A DNA stretch of 64,000 bases. It comes from an uncultured Clostridia bacterium (GTDB lineage: Bacteria; Bacillota; Clostridia; Christensenellales; UBA1242). How positions within the stretch are numbered: position 1 is the stretch's first letter; each line of letters begins with the position of its first letter. Shown here piece after piece: positions 18,941 through 28,344 of this stretch. Both the position numbers and the translations under genes were made by a program. The stretch is from assembly GCA_944350265.1 (NCBI GenBank), contig CALVOG010000004.1, forward strand, positions 1-64,000. The letters run 5' to 3'. The notes beneath the pieces were generated by a model, which saw nothing but the letters and a program-made list of their open reading frames with translations, had not been told where the DNA came from and did not search any database.

Positions 18941-19083
18941 TGGAAAGATGTCCTAAGTGCGGAACGAGCGTTGAGGAAATTTTATCCACTGGCTTTGTGG
19001 GATGCGAAAAGTGCTATGACCTTCCCGCCGTTAAAAAAGCGGTGGAGAAGATGTTTAACGGCAAAAAACACAAGGCAAATTAG
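18940..19083 (+). CDS. Mini-McsA: isolated second zinc finger of McsA
   Basis: A 47-residue protein, MERCPKCGTSVEEILSTGFV then GCEKCYDLPAVKKAVEKMF and a basic end. It matches the second CxxC-CxxC module of McsA (CPxCG-x-tG-x-GCxxCY). McsA is normally about 180 residues with two such modules and a UVR motif; the first module and the UVR motif are absent. The ATG overlaps the tex stop (TAATG), and mcsB follows after 67 bp. McsA activates the arginine kinase McsB, so this may be a minimal activator. The four cysteines are intact, arguing against decay. Confidence 0.75.
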   Translation: MERCPKCGTSVEEILSTGFVGCEKCYDLPAVKKAVEKMFNGKKHKAN

Positions 19084-19150
19084 AAATTTCTCTATAATAA
19101 GAAGGGATGAATTTGAGAAAGTTTAATAATTTAATAAAGTTAGGTGGGTA

Positions 19151-20158
19151 GTGGACGAATTTAAGGATGTTGCAATATCTTCGAGAATACGGCTAGCACG
19201 CAATGTGAGTGGCTTTAACTTTTTCACGAAACTCACAAGCGAGGCGGATGCTGAATTTATCCTTAAATCGATGGAAAGAATACTCATAGGCTACGGAAAT
19301 TTTGACTTTCTTCGCCTTAAAAATTTGTCGCTTAATGAGTGCAATGCGCTTTTAGAGCGTCATATCATAAGCAAGGAACTTATCGAAAACAAGGATATTT
19401 CCGCGGTTGCCATAAGCGCTGACGGGCATAAAACTATTATGATGAATGAAGAGGACCATTTGAGGCTACAATGTATATATGACGGCTTCAACCTCTTAAA
19501 ACCGTATAGAGAAATTAAGGCGCTTGATGACATCATTTTGTCGGAGATTGACATCGCTTACAGCGACGAACTTGGCTTTATCACCGCTTCGCCGTCTAAT
19601 TTAGGCACGGGAATGCGGGCGTCGGTTATGCTTTTTTTGCCAGCGCTTGAAAGGCGAGGTGAAATTGAGATTATGAAAAACGAAGTGCGCTTGTCAGGGC
19701 TGACCATTCGCGGGCTTTACGGCGAGGGCAGTGGGAATTACGGCGGATTTTATCAAATATCCAATCAAAATTCGCTGGGGCTTAGTGAGGAAGAGATAAT
19801 CGACAATGTCACGGAGCAAATCTTTAATGTCTATGAAATGGAAATGTCGGCGCGCGAGGATATTCTTTCAAGCGACCACTTAAAACTGAAAGATGAAATT
19901 TTCCGCGCTTATGGCATTCTTAAAGAGTGCGCCTCGCTTGAAGAGGGCGAAATGATTAAACTTTTGTCGCTTGTGAAGTTTGGCGGGGTTTTGGGCTTTT
20001 TGAATATTAAAAATAAAGAGTTTGAGCGCCTTTTCACAGAGGGGGCGTCGGCAAATTTAAGAGAACTTGCAAATTTTTTTGAAATAAAAAAGGAAGAAGT
20101 GGTGCGCGCGGAGTATATAAATAAGAAGATTAAACATCTTGTCACAAAGGGAGGTTAG
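19151..20158 (+). CDS. mcsB: McsB-type protein arginine kinase with Cys-to-Ser change
   Basis: Phosphagen-kinase fold enzyme that marks proteins with phosphoarginine for ClpC-ClpP. 335 residues: SSRIRLARN near the start, NEEDH at 99-103, and SPSNLGTGMRASV at about 147-159. The position before PSN is Ser147; in B. subtilis it is Cys167, and this Cys is important for activity. The GTG start at 19151 is preceded by TAGGTGGG. clpC starts 2 nt after the stop. No ctsR gene or CtsR heptad operator is seen. Confidence 0.92.
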   Translation: MDEFKDVAISSRIRLARNVSGFNFFTKLTSEADAEFILKSMERILIGYGNFDFLRLKNLSLNECNALLERHIISKELIENKDISAVAISADGHKTIMMNEEDHLRLQCIYDGFNLLKPYREIKALDDIILSEIDIAYSDELGFITASPSNLGTGMRASVMLFLPALERRGEIEIMKNEVRLSGLTIRGLYGEGSGNYGGFYQISNQNSLGLSEEEIIDNVTEQIFNVYEMEMSAREDILSSDHLKLKDEIFRAYGILKECASLEEGEMIKLLSLVKFGGVLGFLNIKNKEFERLFTEGASANLRELANFFEIKKEEVVRAEYINKKIKHLVTKGG

Positions 20159-20160
20159 TT

Positions 20161-22575
20161 ATGGGATATAATAATGTTCAATTTTCGGATAATATCGAAA
20201 AAGTTATTAAAAATGCCAGCAAAATTGCTCTTCGTTTCGGCAGTCAACTTGTTGGAACAGAGCATATCCTTTATGGTATCGTGTGCGTGCCAGACTGCTT
20301 GGCGTCGAGGCTTTTACGGGAAAATGGCGTCACTGAAAACGCGCTTTTCGACCTTTTCGAGCAGTCCTTTTCGGGTATTTCCATCTTTGGTAATGTGGAA
20401 CTTACGCCTCGCACCAAGGAACTTTTTAAGCAGGCACAACAACTTGCAATGCAGTTTAACCATTCATTTATCGGCACCGAGCATCTTCTTCTTGCCATAC
20501 TTCAAAACAAGAGTGCGTATGCCACAAAAATCCTCGAAAGCGTTTTTGGCGTCGACACTGACGCGCTGAGAGAGGAACTTTTAGCGAATATGGAAATGCC
20601 AACAAAGCAACAGCAAGCGCGCGATGAGCAAAATGGTAGCGCATTACCAGAAAAATTGCTGGAAATGGGCAGTGATATCACGCTTAAAGCAAAACAGCAT
20701 AAACTCGACCCTGTTATCGGGCGCGAAGAGGAAATTCAGCGCGTGGTGGAGATTTTGTGCCGAAAAACGAAGAATAACCCGGTTTTAATCGGCGAGGCAG
20801 GCGTGGGCAAAACCGCCGTTGTGGAGGGCTTGGCGCAGGCGATTGTCAGTGGAGATGTGCCAGAGGAAATTAAGGATAAAACTATTTTCGCGCTGGAAAT
20901 TGGCGGGCTTATGGCTGGCACAAAATACCGTGGACAAATGGAAGAAAAACTGAAAGACACCATTGAAACCATCATTCAAAATGGCAACATTATCGTTTTT
21001 ATCGACGAAATTCACACGCTTGCGCAGGCGGGCAGTGAAAAGGGCGAAACAAGCCCAGCCGATATGCTTAAACCGTATCTCGCGCGCGGTGAACTTCAAA
21101 CAATCGGCGCCACAACCACCGACGAATACCGCAAATTCATCGAAAAGGATAAGGCGCTTGAACGTAGGTTTCAGCCTGTTATGGTCAATCCGCCAAGCGT
21201 TGAACAGACGATTGAGATTTTGAAAGGGCTTAAAGACACCTATGAAGCGTTCCACAAAATCATCATCACCAACGAGGCGATTGAAGCGGCGGCGACACTG
21301 TCGGATAGGTATATTATGGATAGGAGTTTGCCGGATAAGGCGATTGACCTCATCGACGAGGCTTGCTCGCGCGCTAAGGTGAACTTCACATTGAAACCGC
21401 AAAAGGTGCGCGACTTGGAGGAGAAAATACGCAATATTTCCGCCAACCGCGACGAGGCATCTCTTCAGCGTAACTATGAAAAAGCGGCAAAACTTCAGTC
21501 CGAAATTGTAAAGTTGGAGGAGGAACTTAAAAAACTCGACAACTCTTCAATTAAGAAGAAGGCAACAACGCAAATTGGCGCCAATGAAATCGCTGAGGTG
21601 GTCGCAAAGTGGACGGGTATCCCTGTCACCAAAATCACCGAGGGCGAAAAAGAAAAACTTGTGCATTTGGAAGAGATTTTGCATAAGCGCGTGGTCGGGC
21701 AAAATGAGGCAGTTGACGCTGTTTCAAAGGCGATTCGCCGTGCGCGCGTGGGGCTACAAGACAGCAAACGCCCAATCGGCTCTTTCCTCTTTATGGGTCC
21801 AACGGGCGTGGGCAAAACCGAACTTTCAAAGGCGATTGCTGAGGCGATGTTCGACAATGAAAACAACATCATTCGAATTGATATGAGCGAGTATATGGAG
21901 GGGCATACCGTTTCGAAACTCATCGGCTCTCCTCCGGGCTATGTCGGCTTCGACGAAGGCGGGCAACTCACCGAGCAGGTTAGGCGAAAGCCGTATAGCG
22001 TGGTGCTTTTTGACGAAATCGAAAAGGCACACCCAGACGTTCTCAACGCGCTTTTGCAAATACTTGACGACGGCAGGCTGACCGACAGCAAGGGCAGGAC
22101 GGTTAGTTTTAAAAACACCATCATCATTATGACCAGCAATATCGGCGCCAACGAAATCAAACAGCATAAAAAGTTGGGCTTTGGTGGCGAGGACGAGAAA
22201 AAGAGCGAAAAAGAGATATATATGGATGCTCTCAAAAAGCGCTTTAAGCCAGAACTTATCAACCGTATTGACGTTATTTGCATTTTCGAACCGCTTTCAA
22301 AAGAAGATTTGGAAAAAATCACCTCGATTATGCTTGATAACATCAATAAACGCTTGGCTGGGCGGGGGTTGTCGCTTGAAGTGGACGCTCCTGTTGTGGA
22401 TTTTATCGTTGCAAAAGGGTCGAATTTGGAGTATGGCGCAAGACCGCTTCGCCGTTTTATTGAGCAGGAGATTGAGGACCGTATCGCCGAAAAAATTCTG
22501 CTTGGCGAACTGAACGATAAGGGGAAAATCAAGGCGGTTCTAAACGGCGACCATTTGGATTTTGAGCAAGAATAG
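20161..22575 (+). CDS. clpC: AAA+ unfoldase ClpC
   Basis: Hsp100 unfoldase that feeds proteins to ClpP. 804 residues: two N-terminal Clp_N repeats (GTEHILYG and GTEHLLLA), first AAA domain with GEAGVGKTA near 213, a UVR-type linker helix ([19 protein letters not shown]) near 440, and second AAA domain with GPTGVGKTE near 545. The [15 protein letters not shown] segment precedes the second Walker B. Length and layout are complete. It is expressed with mcsB. Confidence 0.97.
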   Translation: MGYNNVQFSDNIEKVIKNASKIALRFGSQLVGTEHILYGIVCVPDCLASRLLRENGVTENALFDLFEQSFSGISIFGNVELTPRTKELFKQAQQLAMQFNHSFIGTEHLLLAILQNKSAYATKILESVFGVDTDALREELLANMEMPTKQQQARDEQNGSALPEKLLEMGSDITLKAKQHKLDPVIGREEEIQRVVEILCRKTKNNPVLIGEAGVGKTAVVEGLAQAIVSGDVPEEIKDKTIFALEIGGLMAGTKYRGQMEEKLKDTIETIIQNGNIIVFIDEIHTLAQAGSEKGETSPADMLKPYLARGELQTIGATTTDEYRKFIEKDKALERRFQPVMVNPPSVEQTIEILKGLKDTYEAFHKIIITNEAIEAAATLSDRYIMDRSLPDKAIDLIDEACSRAKVNFTLKPQKVRDLEEKIRNISANRDEASLQRNYEKAAKLQSEIVKLEEELKKLDNSSIKKKATTQIGANEIAEVVAKWTGIPVTKITEGEKEKLVHLEEILHKRVVGQNEAVDAVSKAIRRARVGLQDSKRPIGSFLFMGPTGVGKTELSKAIAEAMFDNENNIIRIDMSEYMEGHTVSKLIGSPPGYVGFDEGGQLTEQVRRKPYSVVLFDEIEKAHPDVLNALLQILDDGRLTDSKGRTVSFKNTIIIMTSNIGANEIKQHKKLGFGGEDEKKSEKEIYMDALKKRFKPELINRIDVICIFEPLSKEDLEKITSIMLDNINKRLAGRGLSLEVDAPVVDFIVAKGSNLEYGARPLRRFIEQEIEDRIAEKILLGELNDKGKIKAVLNGDHLDFEQE

Positions 22576-22724
22576 TGTTTTAAGGCTCGGCGATGTGCCA
22601 GCGGACCTTTTATGAAATTTGATTATTGAATGTAAACCTTGAAATTTCGCATTGATTCCACAAAAGTTTGAATGGCCTATTATGCAAAAATTACTAAAAA
22701 AATTTAAAAACTTTATCCAAATGT

Positions 22725-22753
22725 TTGGCAAATTCGATTTGATTTGGTATAAT
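22725..22753 (+). promoter_or_regulatory. hpf promoter
   Basis: TTGGCA (22725-22730), 17-bp spacer, TATAAT (22748-22753), followed by AAAGGAG and the hpf ATG. Confidence 0.8.
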
Positions 22754-22775
22754 ATTTATACAAAAGGAGTGTGTT

Positions 22776-23315
22776 ATGAAAGTTAAATTTGTGGAAAGAA
22801 ACTATAAGATTGCCGATAGGTTTAAGGAGGTTATGAGCGCCAAACTTGAAAAGTTAGACCGCTACTTCGGCGCATCGGCAAGCGCCACTTGTAACTGCAT
22901 AAAGCAGGGGCGGGTGGAGAAGTTGGAAATCACCATTAAAAACAAGGGCTTACTTTTCCGCTCTGAGGTGACAAGTGACAATATGTATGACAACATCGAC
23001 CTCGCTTTGCCAAAACTTGAGAGGCAAATTGTTCGTCATAGAGAGAAGAAAATCGACTCGAAAAAGACCGATAAAAAGGTTAAAGATGCAGTTGAAAGTT
23101 TTGAGTTTATTGAAGAAATGCCAGAAGTTAAATTGCCGGATGTTGCAAAGGTTAAGAAATTTGAATTAGTGCCAACGCAAGTTGAGGATGCTAAGGATGC
23201 AATCGAAAGATTAGGGCATAGTTTTTACATCTTCTTAAACGCCGAAACAGGCAAGGTGAATGTGCTTTATCGTCGAAATGACGGAAAGTATGGGCTTATT
23301 GAAGCTGAGGTTTAA
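22776..23315 (+). CDS. hpf: Ribosome hibernation promoting factor, long form
   Basis: Binds the 30S decoding site and, in the long form, dimerises ribosomes in stationary phase. 179 residues: N-terminal S30AE domain (VEKLEITIKNKGLLFRSEV, then DLALPKLERQIVRHREKK), a linker, and the C-terminal dimerisation domain (LGHSFYIFLNAETGKVNVLY). It is a monocistronic unit with its own promoter and a perfect terminator palindrome after it. Clostridial hpf is often next to secA; that gene is not here. Confidence 0.95.
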   Translation: MKVKFVERNYKIADRFKEVMSAKLEKLDRYFGASASATCNCIKQGRVEKLEITIKNKGLLFRSEVTSDNMYDNIDLALPKLERQIVRHREKKIDSKKTDKKVKDAVESFEFIEEMPEVKLPDVAKVKKFELVPTQVEDAKDAIERLGHSFYIFLNAETGKVNVLYRRNDGKYGLIEAEV

Positions 23316-23346
23316 GGCGATAGAATTTTTAATAATAGCAAAATAA

Positions 23347-23379
23347 AGTGTAGTATGCAATGCATACTACACTATATTT
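23347..23379. terminator. hpf terminator, perfect palindrome
   Basis: AGTGTAGTATGC (23347-23358), AAT loop, GCATACTACACT (23362-23373), then ATATTTT: 12-bp perfect stem. Confidence 0.8.
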
Positions 23380-23457
23380 TGTGTATATGTTATGCAAGCA
23401 ATATTTGTGTGGTTAGGCTAATTTCTTTATTCCGTATGCTTAAAATTTTAAAAAACT

Positions 23458-23491
23458 ATGCTTAGTGCGAAGTAAACGCTAAGCATTTTTT
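23458..23491. terminator. Terminator-like hairpin of the repeat family
   Basis: ATGCTTAGTG (23458-23467) pairs with CGCTAAGCAT (23477-23486) and a T run follows. It is the GCTTAGCG family hairpin also seen at 10797 and 38212, here in the opposite orientation. Confidence 0.7.
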
Positions 23492-23610
23492 CCAAGCGCG
23501 CTTGGATGGGTGATGTGTTTTTGGTTTACCGTGTTTCGCTGACGAAAGAGAGTATGGATTAGGCATATGAAAAGTGGATACATTAGACATTCGCGGGCGG
23601 GTGTGAAAAA
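23491..23610. repeat. Dispersed repeat, palindrome-headed copy
   Basis: Begins with the perfect palindrome TCCAAGCGCGCTTGGA (23491-23506), continues through ACGAAAGAGAGTATGGATTA, and ends in TTAGACATTCGCGGGCGGG. The same order is seen near 59449 and, inverted, near 34960. Confidence 0.75.
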
Positions 23611-23643
23611 TGATATTATTTATATGTTTTTTGTATAAAATCG

Positions 23644-23673
23644 TTAGGCAAATTTTTTGAAATGTATTACAAT
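23644..23673 (+). promoter_or_regulatory. Candidate leaderless promoter of the ftsQ-like gene
   Basis: TTAGGC (23644-23649) with an 18-bp spacer to TACAAT (23668-23673), ending 6 nt before ATG 23680. The -35 box is weak. Confidence 0.45.
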
Positions 23674-23679
23674 ATAGGT

Positions 23680-24633
23680 ATGAGCAAAAAGGCGATTATC
23701 ATTCTTTCGGTGGTTTTGGGTATTATTGTGACAATGCTTATCCTTTTTTGGACGCTTTTTGCGCTTTCTTCAGTCACTGTTAAATTTCACACCACCACTA
23801 AAAACTTGGCGCTGACAGAAGCGGAAATTGTGGAGACGGGAGATTTTTGCTATGGCGCATCGGTGCTTTTTGACGGGAAGAAAAAGTATGTTGAAAGGCT
23901 TGACGAGGCGGTTAACAAAAATGAAAATTTCGCCTATTTAGAGGTTGTCAACATTGAAACAATCTTTCCAAACCGCTATGTCATTCACGTTGCGGAGCGC
24001 GAGGAAGTTTTTGAGGTTCAATACGGCGAAAACATCCTTGTTTTAGACGACGAATTGCGCGTTCTTAAGATTGAGAACGCACCGTTAGGCGAGAGAATCA
24101 CTCTTAAAAACCTCACAATTTTAAACGAGAATGTTGCTGTTGGCGATTTTTTGGAGGTGAAAGAGGCGGGCGTTTTAAATTTATATAACGCGTTTTTAGA
24201 GAACAATCGCACGCTTGCCGAGCAAAAGGCGTTTGTTAAGGATATCTCTTTGAATGAATATACCGTTGAAATGACGGGGAAAAGTTATGTTTCAGCCAAA
24301 ATAACAACCCGCTCGGGGAGAGAGTTTGTGATTAACAACATCGACTTTGCGCTTTCAAACAAGATTCAACTTTTGTTCGCGGTTGACTGTGCGCTTTATG
24401 CAAATATCGACGAAAATGGCAACCTACTTAACGAGGCGGGCGAGGTTATTTTTGACTATGTTTTAGACGAAAACGGCGACGTGCAACTTGACGACGATGG
24501 TAATATGATAAAGCGGGCGTGGACACTTGAGCGCCTCAAAAATTCCTATGTTTTAATTGACAATTTCGTGCTTAATGACTATGTGGAAACCGCCGAAACC
24601 GATATATTTTACCGTTTGATGGATAAAAAATAG
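23680..24633 (+). CDS. FtsQ/DivIB-like POTRA membrane protein
   Basis: Probable division protein of the FtsQ/DivIB type. 317 residues: one N-terminal helix (about 5-27), then a POTRA-like domain starting SSVTVKFHTTTKNLALTEAE, with VVNIETIFPNRYVIHVAERE as the beta-strand segment. The C-terminus carries an acidic insert (DENGDVQLDDDGNM). The start is taken as ATG 23680 (another in-frame ATG is at 23662). A TACAAT -10 box ends 6 nt upstream and no Shine-Dalgarno sequence is present, so the mRNA may be leaderless. No other mur/fts gene is adjacent, so the assignment rests on the fold pattern. Confidence 0.7.
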   Translation: MSKKAIIILSVVLGIIVTMLILFWTLFALSSVTVKFHTTTKNLALTEAEIVETGDFCYGASVLFDGKKKYVERLDEAVNKNENFAYLEVVNIETIFPNRYVIHVAEREEVFEVQYGENILVLDDELRVLKIENAPLGERITLKNLTILNENVAVGDFLEVKEAGVLNLYNAFLENNRTLAEQKAFVKDISLNEYTVEMTGKSYVSAKITTRSGREFVINNIDFALSNKIQLLFAVDCALYANIDENGNLLNEAGEVIFDYVLDENGDVQLDDDGNMIKRAWTLERLKNSYVLIDNFVLNDYVETAETDIFYRLMDKK

Positions 24634-24642
24634 GAGAAAGAA

Positions 24643-25257
24643 ATGAGTGAAGTGGAAAATATTTTGCAGTTTTATTTTATGTCGAATAAATTGAAAAACA
24701 CCCTTCGAACAGGGTGGAAATATTGGAGCGTGGAGGGCGTTCGGGTGGAGAGCATTGCCGAGCATATCTATGGCACGCTTATGCTTGCTGTTTCAATCTG
24801 CGCGCATACCACACTCGAAATTGACATCGAGCGTGTGGCGCTTATGCTTGCCTTGCACGAAACGGAAGAGATTTTAATTGGCGACATAACAATCTATGAC
24901 GGCGAGAGGTATGAAACCAAAAAGGAGCAGGGGCATAAGGCAGTTTGCGCGCTCTTTAATGACAGCAAAAAAGACCTCTTTTTGGAAGTTATTGACGAGT
25001 TCGAAAAAGGCGAAACAAAAGAGGCGAAATTTGCCTATATGTGCGATAAGTTGGAAGCGGATTTGCAAGCGTTTTTATATAAGGACCATTTTAACCTCGA
25101 AAATGCCAACAAAACCTGCCTTGAAAATGGTGATATTTTGGCGATGATGGATAAAGGTTTTCGTCGCCCGGACCAATTTTTCCTTCAAAACGACAAGGAA
25201 AAGTTTGAGGGTATATTTAGAAAAATTGCCGACTATTTGCAAGAGTTGGAAGATTAA
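24643..25257 (+). CDS. HD-domain hydrolase, YfbR-like
   Basis: A 204-residue HD-superfamily phosphohydrolase related to YfbR-type 5'-deoxynucleotidases. Metal-site motifs are AEH in VESIAEHIYG and ALHETEEILIGDI, where the usual HD is HE; a later D lies in YMCDKLEADLQA. The substrate is probably a nucleoside monophosphate, by family only. AGGAGAAAGAA precedes the ATG, and it follows the ftsQ-like gene by 9 nt, so the two may be cotranscribed. A terminator follows at 25273. Confidence 0.8.
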   Translation: MSEVENILQFYFMSNKLKNTLRTGWKYWSVEGVRVESIAEHIYGTLMLAVSICAHTTLEIDIERVALMLALHETEEILIGDITIYDGERYETKKEQGHKAVCALFNDSKKDLFLEVIDEFEKGETKEAKFAYMCDKLEADLQAFLYKDHFNLENANKTCLENGDILAMMDKGFRRPDQFFLQNDKEKFEGIFRKIADYLQELED

Positions 25258-25272
25258 AAAAATGTTATAGCG

Positions 25273-25303
25273 TTTTGTTAATGTGCGCGGTTAACAAAAT
25301 TTT
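25273..25303 (+). terminator. Terminator after the HD-domain gene
   Basis: TTTTGTTAA (25273-25281) pairs with TTAACAAAA (25291-25299), followed by TTTT. Confidence 0.7.
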
Positions 25304-25416
25304 GCTATTTGTTTGCGTAATCAGTTATTATATTCTTTAATTTTCCTAACATTTGTGTTTAATTTTGTGTCAAAAAGAAGGAAAAGAGGTTTTAGTCTTT
25401 TATTTAGAATTGAAAT

Positions 25417-25455
25417 GGTGTTTTGCTTCAAAAGCGTAACACCTTTTCTTTTTTT
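25417..25455. terminator. Bidirectional hairpin between convergent genes
   Basis: GGTGTT and GCTT (25417-25428) pair with AAGC and AACACC, with a 2-nt internal loop, followed by TTTTCTTTTTTT. It can serve the HD gene on + or glmM on -. Confidence 0.65.
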
Positions 25456-25486
25456 AGTTTTAAAAGGATTTAACCTCTTCATCTTT

Positions 25487-26794
25487 TTATTTTTGAATTT
25501 TTACAACCAAATTTTTTATCTCTCTTGCGTATTTTTGCGCCCTAGACGCACTTTCGCACTCCACCATTATGCGTATCTTTTCCTCGGTTCCACTTGCGCG
25601 CACCAAAACTCTGCCCGCGGGCGCTAAGCGGTTGGAAATACTAAGCACCAAAAGGCGCACCTCTTCGCTGTTCACCACTCGCATTTTATCCTTAACAACA
25701 ACATCGATGTTTGCCTGTGGCAAGAGAGTGGCGTCGAAGAGTTTGTGAAGATTTTTTCTCTCTTTCGCAATGATTTCGCTAACTTTTAGGGCGGTTAAGA
25801 TGCCGTCGCCAGTTTTAATGTAATCTCGCAAAATGATATGCCCAGACTTTTCTCCGCCAAGCGAGAGGTTCATTTTCTCCATTGCTTCAATCACGTATTT
25901 GTCGCCAATATCAGTGCGAATGAGATTGCATTTTTGCCGATTGAGGGCGGTCATAATTCCACTGTTGGTGTGGCTGGTGCCGACCACGGTGCTGGCGTAA
26001 AGAGTGCCGTTTTTCTTCATATCTTTCGCGAGGATGTAAAGTAGTTTATCGCCGTCAAAAACCTCGCCATCGCCACTTACTGCAATCACTCTGTCGGCGT
26101 CGCCATCAAAGGCAAAACCAAAGTCGGCGCCCTTTCTTTTGACGCAATTTATAAGATTTTCAATATGCAAACTTCCACAATTTTCGTTTATCTTTTCGCC
26201 TCGGTTTTTACCAGCCGTCACAAACACCTTTGCACCTAGTTTTTTGAATATGCTTGGCGCAATTTTGTAACTTGCGCCGTTGCTTAGGTCGAGGCAAATT
26301 GTGAGTCCATTAAAAATGCTTTCCTCCATCAAAGAGAGGAGGTAGTTTTTATATTTTCCGCTTAAATCCTTTTGCAAATACCGCCCTTGTTTCGGTGATT
26401 CATAGGTGGAAGAAAAATATTTTTCAAGCGCCAACTCTTCGTCGTCATTCATCTTTTGCCCTGTGCTTTTGAAGATTTTGATGCCGTTATATTCTGGCGG
26501 GTTGTGGGAAGCGGATATGACCACGCCATAGTCAAATTTTAAAGTTTCGGTGAGGTGGGATATCGATGCGGTGGGCATAATCATTGTGTCCACAACATCA
26601 CCACCGCCAAGCATAACTCCAACCGCAACCGCAAGGCGAAGTATGCTCGACGAAAGGCGGGTGTCGGAGCCAATTAAAACCTTTGGCTTTTCCTTCACTT
26701 GGCTAAGTGCATTGCCAACACGTTCGGCAATATCAATGGTCAAATTCTGCCCAAAAACGCCACGAATGCCATCTGTTCCAAAAAAATTTCCCAT
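25487..26794 (-). CDS. glmM: Phosphoglucosamine mutase
   Basis: Converts glucosamine-6-phosphate to glucosamine-1-phosphate for cell-wall precursors. 435 residues: N-terminal FGTDGIRGVFG, phospho-Ser loop SASHNPPEYNG (Ser96), metal-binding FAFDGDADR, the sugar-binding GGEKSGHI, and the phosphate-binding RASGTEEKIRIMVE. AGGAGATTTTTT precedes the ATG. It stands alone; glmS is not visible. Confidence 0.96.
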   Translation of the reverse strand: MGNFFGTDGIRGVFGQNLTIDIAERVGNALSQVKEKPKVLIGSDTRLSSSILRLAVAVGVMLGGGDVVDTMIMPTASISHLTETLKFDYGVVISASHNPPEYNGIKIFKSTGQKMNDDEELALEKYFSSTYESPKQGRYLQKDLSGKYKNYLLSLMEESIFNGLTICLDLSNGASYKIAPSIFKKLGAKVFVTAGKNRGEKINENCGSLHIENLINCVKRKGADFGFAFDGDADRVIAVSGDGEVFDGDKLLYILAKDMKKNGTLYASTVVGTSHTNSGIMTALNRQKCNLIRTDIGDKYVIEAMEKMNLSLGGEKSGHIILRDYIKTGDGILTALKVSEIIAKERKNLHKLFDATLLPQANIDVVVKDKMRVVNSEEVRLLVLSISNRLAPAGRVLVRASGTEEKIRIMVECESASRAQKYAREIKNLVVKIQK

Positions 26795-26839
26795 AAAAAA
26801 TCTCCTATCTAATTAGATATGTTTAACTCGAATTTTTTG

Positions 26840-27047
26840 CTTAATTTAAGTTTAATATCGCCTGCTATTACGCGTCGGCAATGTATGTCACACTTGCTAA
26901 ATATGTAAACTTGGTATCTTTGCCAAAAGTTTAATATCACCTATTAGGTCGTCGGTCCAACTGAGATTTTTACCTAAATTAAAACACTAGGGCAAGTTAA
27001 AATCACACTTGCTAGAATTGGGAATTTTTGCGCAAACAAGCGCAAAA
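26840..27047. repeat. Degenerate duplicated block in the glmM-gtrA gap
   Basis: AAGTTTAATATCGCCT near 26848 recurs as AAGTTTAATATCACCT near 26928, and TCACACTTGCTA near 26889 recurs near 27003. A TTTTGCGC/GCGCAAAA hairpin lies at 27026-27047. No gene is seen in 26795-27192. Confidence 0.6.
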
Positions 27048-27158
27048 TCTTCGTTCTATATGATATGAATTTTATTGAAGAGTAAATTTATGCAATTCTA
27101 AAAAAAGTTAAAAATATGGTGTTTTGAATGAAATTTATAAATTGTTTTCATAAATCGT

Positions 27159-27187
27159 TTGTTAAAAATTTTTAAATGTTGTATAAT
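27159..27187 (+). promoter_or_regulatory. gtrA promoter, leaderless type
   Basis: TTGTTA (27159-27164), 17-bp spacer, TATAAT (27182-27187). The -10 box ends 5 nt before the ATG at 27193. Confidence 0.7.
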
Positions 27188-27192
27188 GAGGT

Positions 27193-27660
27193 ATGAAAAA
27201 TTTTTGGCAAGTGATTAAATTCACGCTTTTTTCAATCTCGGCGGGGATAATTCAACTCGCAAGTAATGCGCTTTTTTCCTATGTTTTTCGTTGGGACTAC
27301 TGGGTGTCCTATTTCATTTCGCTTGTGCTTTCCGTTATTTGGAACTTCACTTTCAACAGGCGTTACACCTTTAAAAGCGCCGAAAACGTGCCAAAGGCGA
27401 TGTCGCTTGTGTTTTGCTACTACTTAGTGTTCACGCCACTTTCAATTTGGTGGGGTGCAAGGCTGGAGGCGCTTGGCGTTGAGGATATTTTAGTCACCGC
27501 ATTTTCAATGGTGATAAATTTTGTCACCGAATTTGCCTTCCAAAAGTTCGTAATTTACAGGAAAAGCGAAAACACGAACGCTCTTGCTGTTACCGATAGT
27601 TTTAAAATCATTATGAAAGTTGTGAAAACACCGCTTGATAAGAAGGTTTGTTTGGCGTAA
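27193..27660 (+). CDS. GtrA-like membrane protein
   Basis: A 155-residue, four-helix protein of the GtrA family, small flippase-like proteins thought to help move lipid-linked sugars. The conserved NFTFNRRYTFKSAE segment lies between helices two and three, and NFVTEFAFQKFVIYR after helix four. No Shine-Dalgarno sequence precedes the ATG, and the promoter geometry implies a leaderless mRNA. No glycosyltransferase is adjacent, so its substrate cannot be guessed. Confidence 0.85.
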   Translation: MKNFWQVIKFTLFSISAGIIQLASNALFSYVFRWDYWVSYFISLVLSVIWNFTFNRRYTFKSAENVPKAMSLVFCYYLVFTPLSIWWGARLEALGVEDILVTAFSMVINFVTEFAFQKFVIYRKSENTNALAVTDSFKIIMKVVKTPLDKKVCLA

Positions 27661-27719
27661 TAGCCTTTGCAAAAACGTTTTACTGCAAATTTCCGCCAGA
27701 TTATTTTAGATAAAAACGC

Positions 27720-27748
27720 TTCAAATTTTGCGGAGGATATGTTATACT
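27720..27748 (+). promoter_or_regulatory. ysxC promoter, leaderless type
   Basis: TTCAAA (27720-27725), 17-bp spacer, TATACT (27743-27748). The -10 box ends 6 nt before ATG 27755. A GGAGG at 27732-27736 lies upstream of the expected transcript start. Confidence 0.6.
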
Positions 27749-27754
27749 ACTTTT

Positions 27755-28342
27755 ATGGAAATTAAGAGCGCGAAATATTTAACAAGTGTTGTAGAAGAAG
27801 AAAAGATACTTGGTGACGAGGTGCCAGAGTTTGCTTTTGTTGGCAGAAGTAACGTTGGCAAGTCGTCGCTCATTAATTCATTGACGGGGGTTCGTAATTT
27901 GGCGAAAACCTCGTCCACGCCCGGGCTTACAAAAATGATAAACTATTTTTCCATCAACAACGAATTTCGGTTCGTCGATTTGCCAGGGTATGGCTATGCA
28001 AAAACGGGGCAAAAGCACATCGCAAACTGGTCGCATTTAATGGAAAAATATCTTCTTTCTTCCGCCTCGCTAAGAACGGTTTTTGTGCTGGTTGATTGCA
28101 GGCACGAACCTTCACAACTCGACCAAATGATGCTTGATTTTTTGAAGCACTACGAAATCCCGTTTGTCGTCATCGCCACAAAGGTGGATAAACTTGCAAA
28201 GAGCAAGATTCCGCAAAGTTTAACAAAGATTGCAAGAGTGCTGGGCGTTCGTAGGGAAATGATTATGCCATATTCAAGCGAAAGTGGCGCGGGTCGGGCG
28301 CAAGTTTTAGCATACATCGAAACCGCCAAGAGTGAAAATTAG
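27755..28342 (+). CDS. ysxC: Ribosome biogenesis GTPase YsxC/EngB
   Basis: TRAFAC GTPase needed for late 50S subunit assembly. 195 residues: G1 GRSNVGKSS, the G2-region Thr in KTSSTPG, G3 DLPGYG, G4 TKVDK, and a G5-like PYSSESG. Starting at ATG 27755 gives the family-typical beginning MEIKSAKYLTS; an upstream in-frame start near 27728 would lie upstream of the -10 box. The gene is probably leaderless. Confidence 0.95.
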   Translation: MEIKSAKYLTSVVEEEKILGDEVPEFAFVGRSNVGKSSLINSLTGVRNLAKTSSTPGLTKMINYFSINNEFRFVDLPGYGYAKTGQKHIANWSHLMEKYLLSSASLRTVFVLVDCRHEPSQLDQMMLDFLKHYEIPFVVIATKVDKLAKSKIPQSLTKIARVLGVRREMIMPYSSESGAGRAQVLAYIETAKSEN

Positions 28343-28344
28343 GA

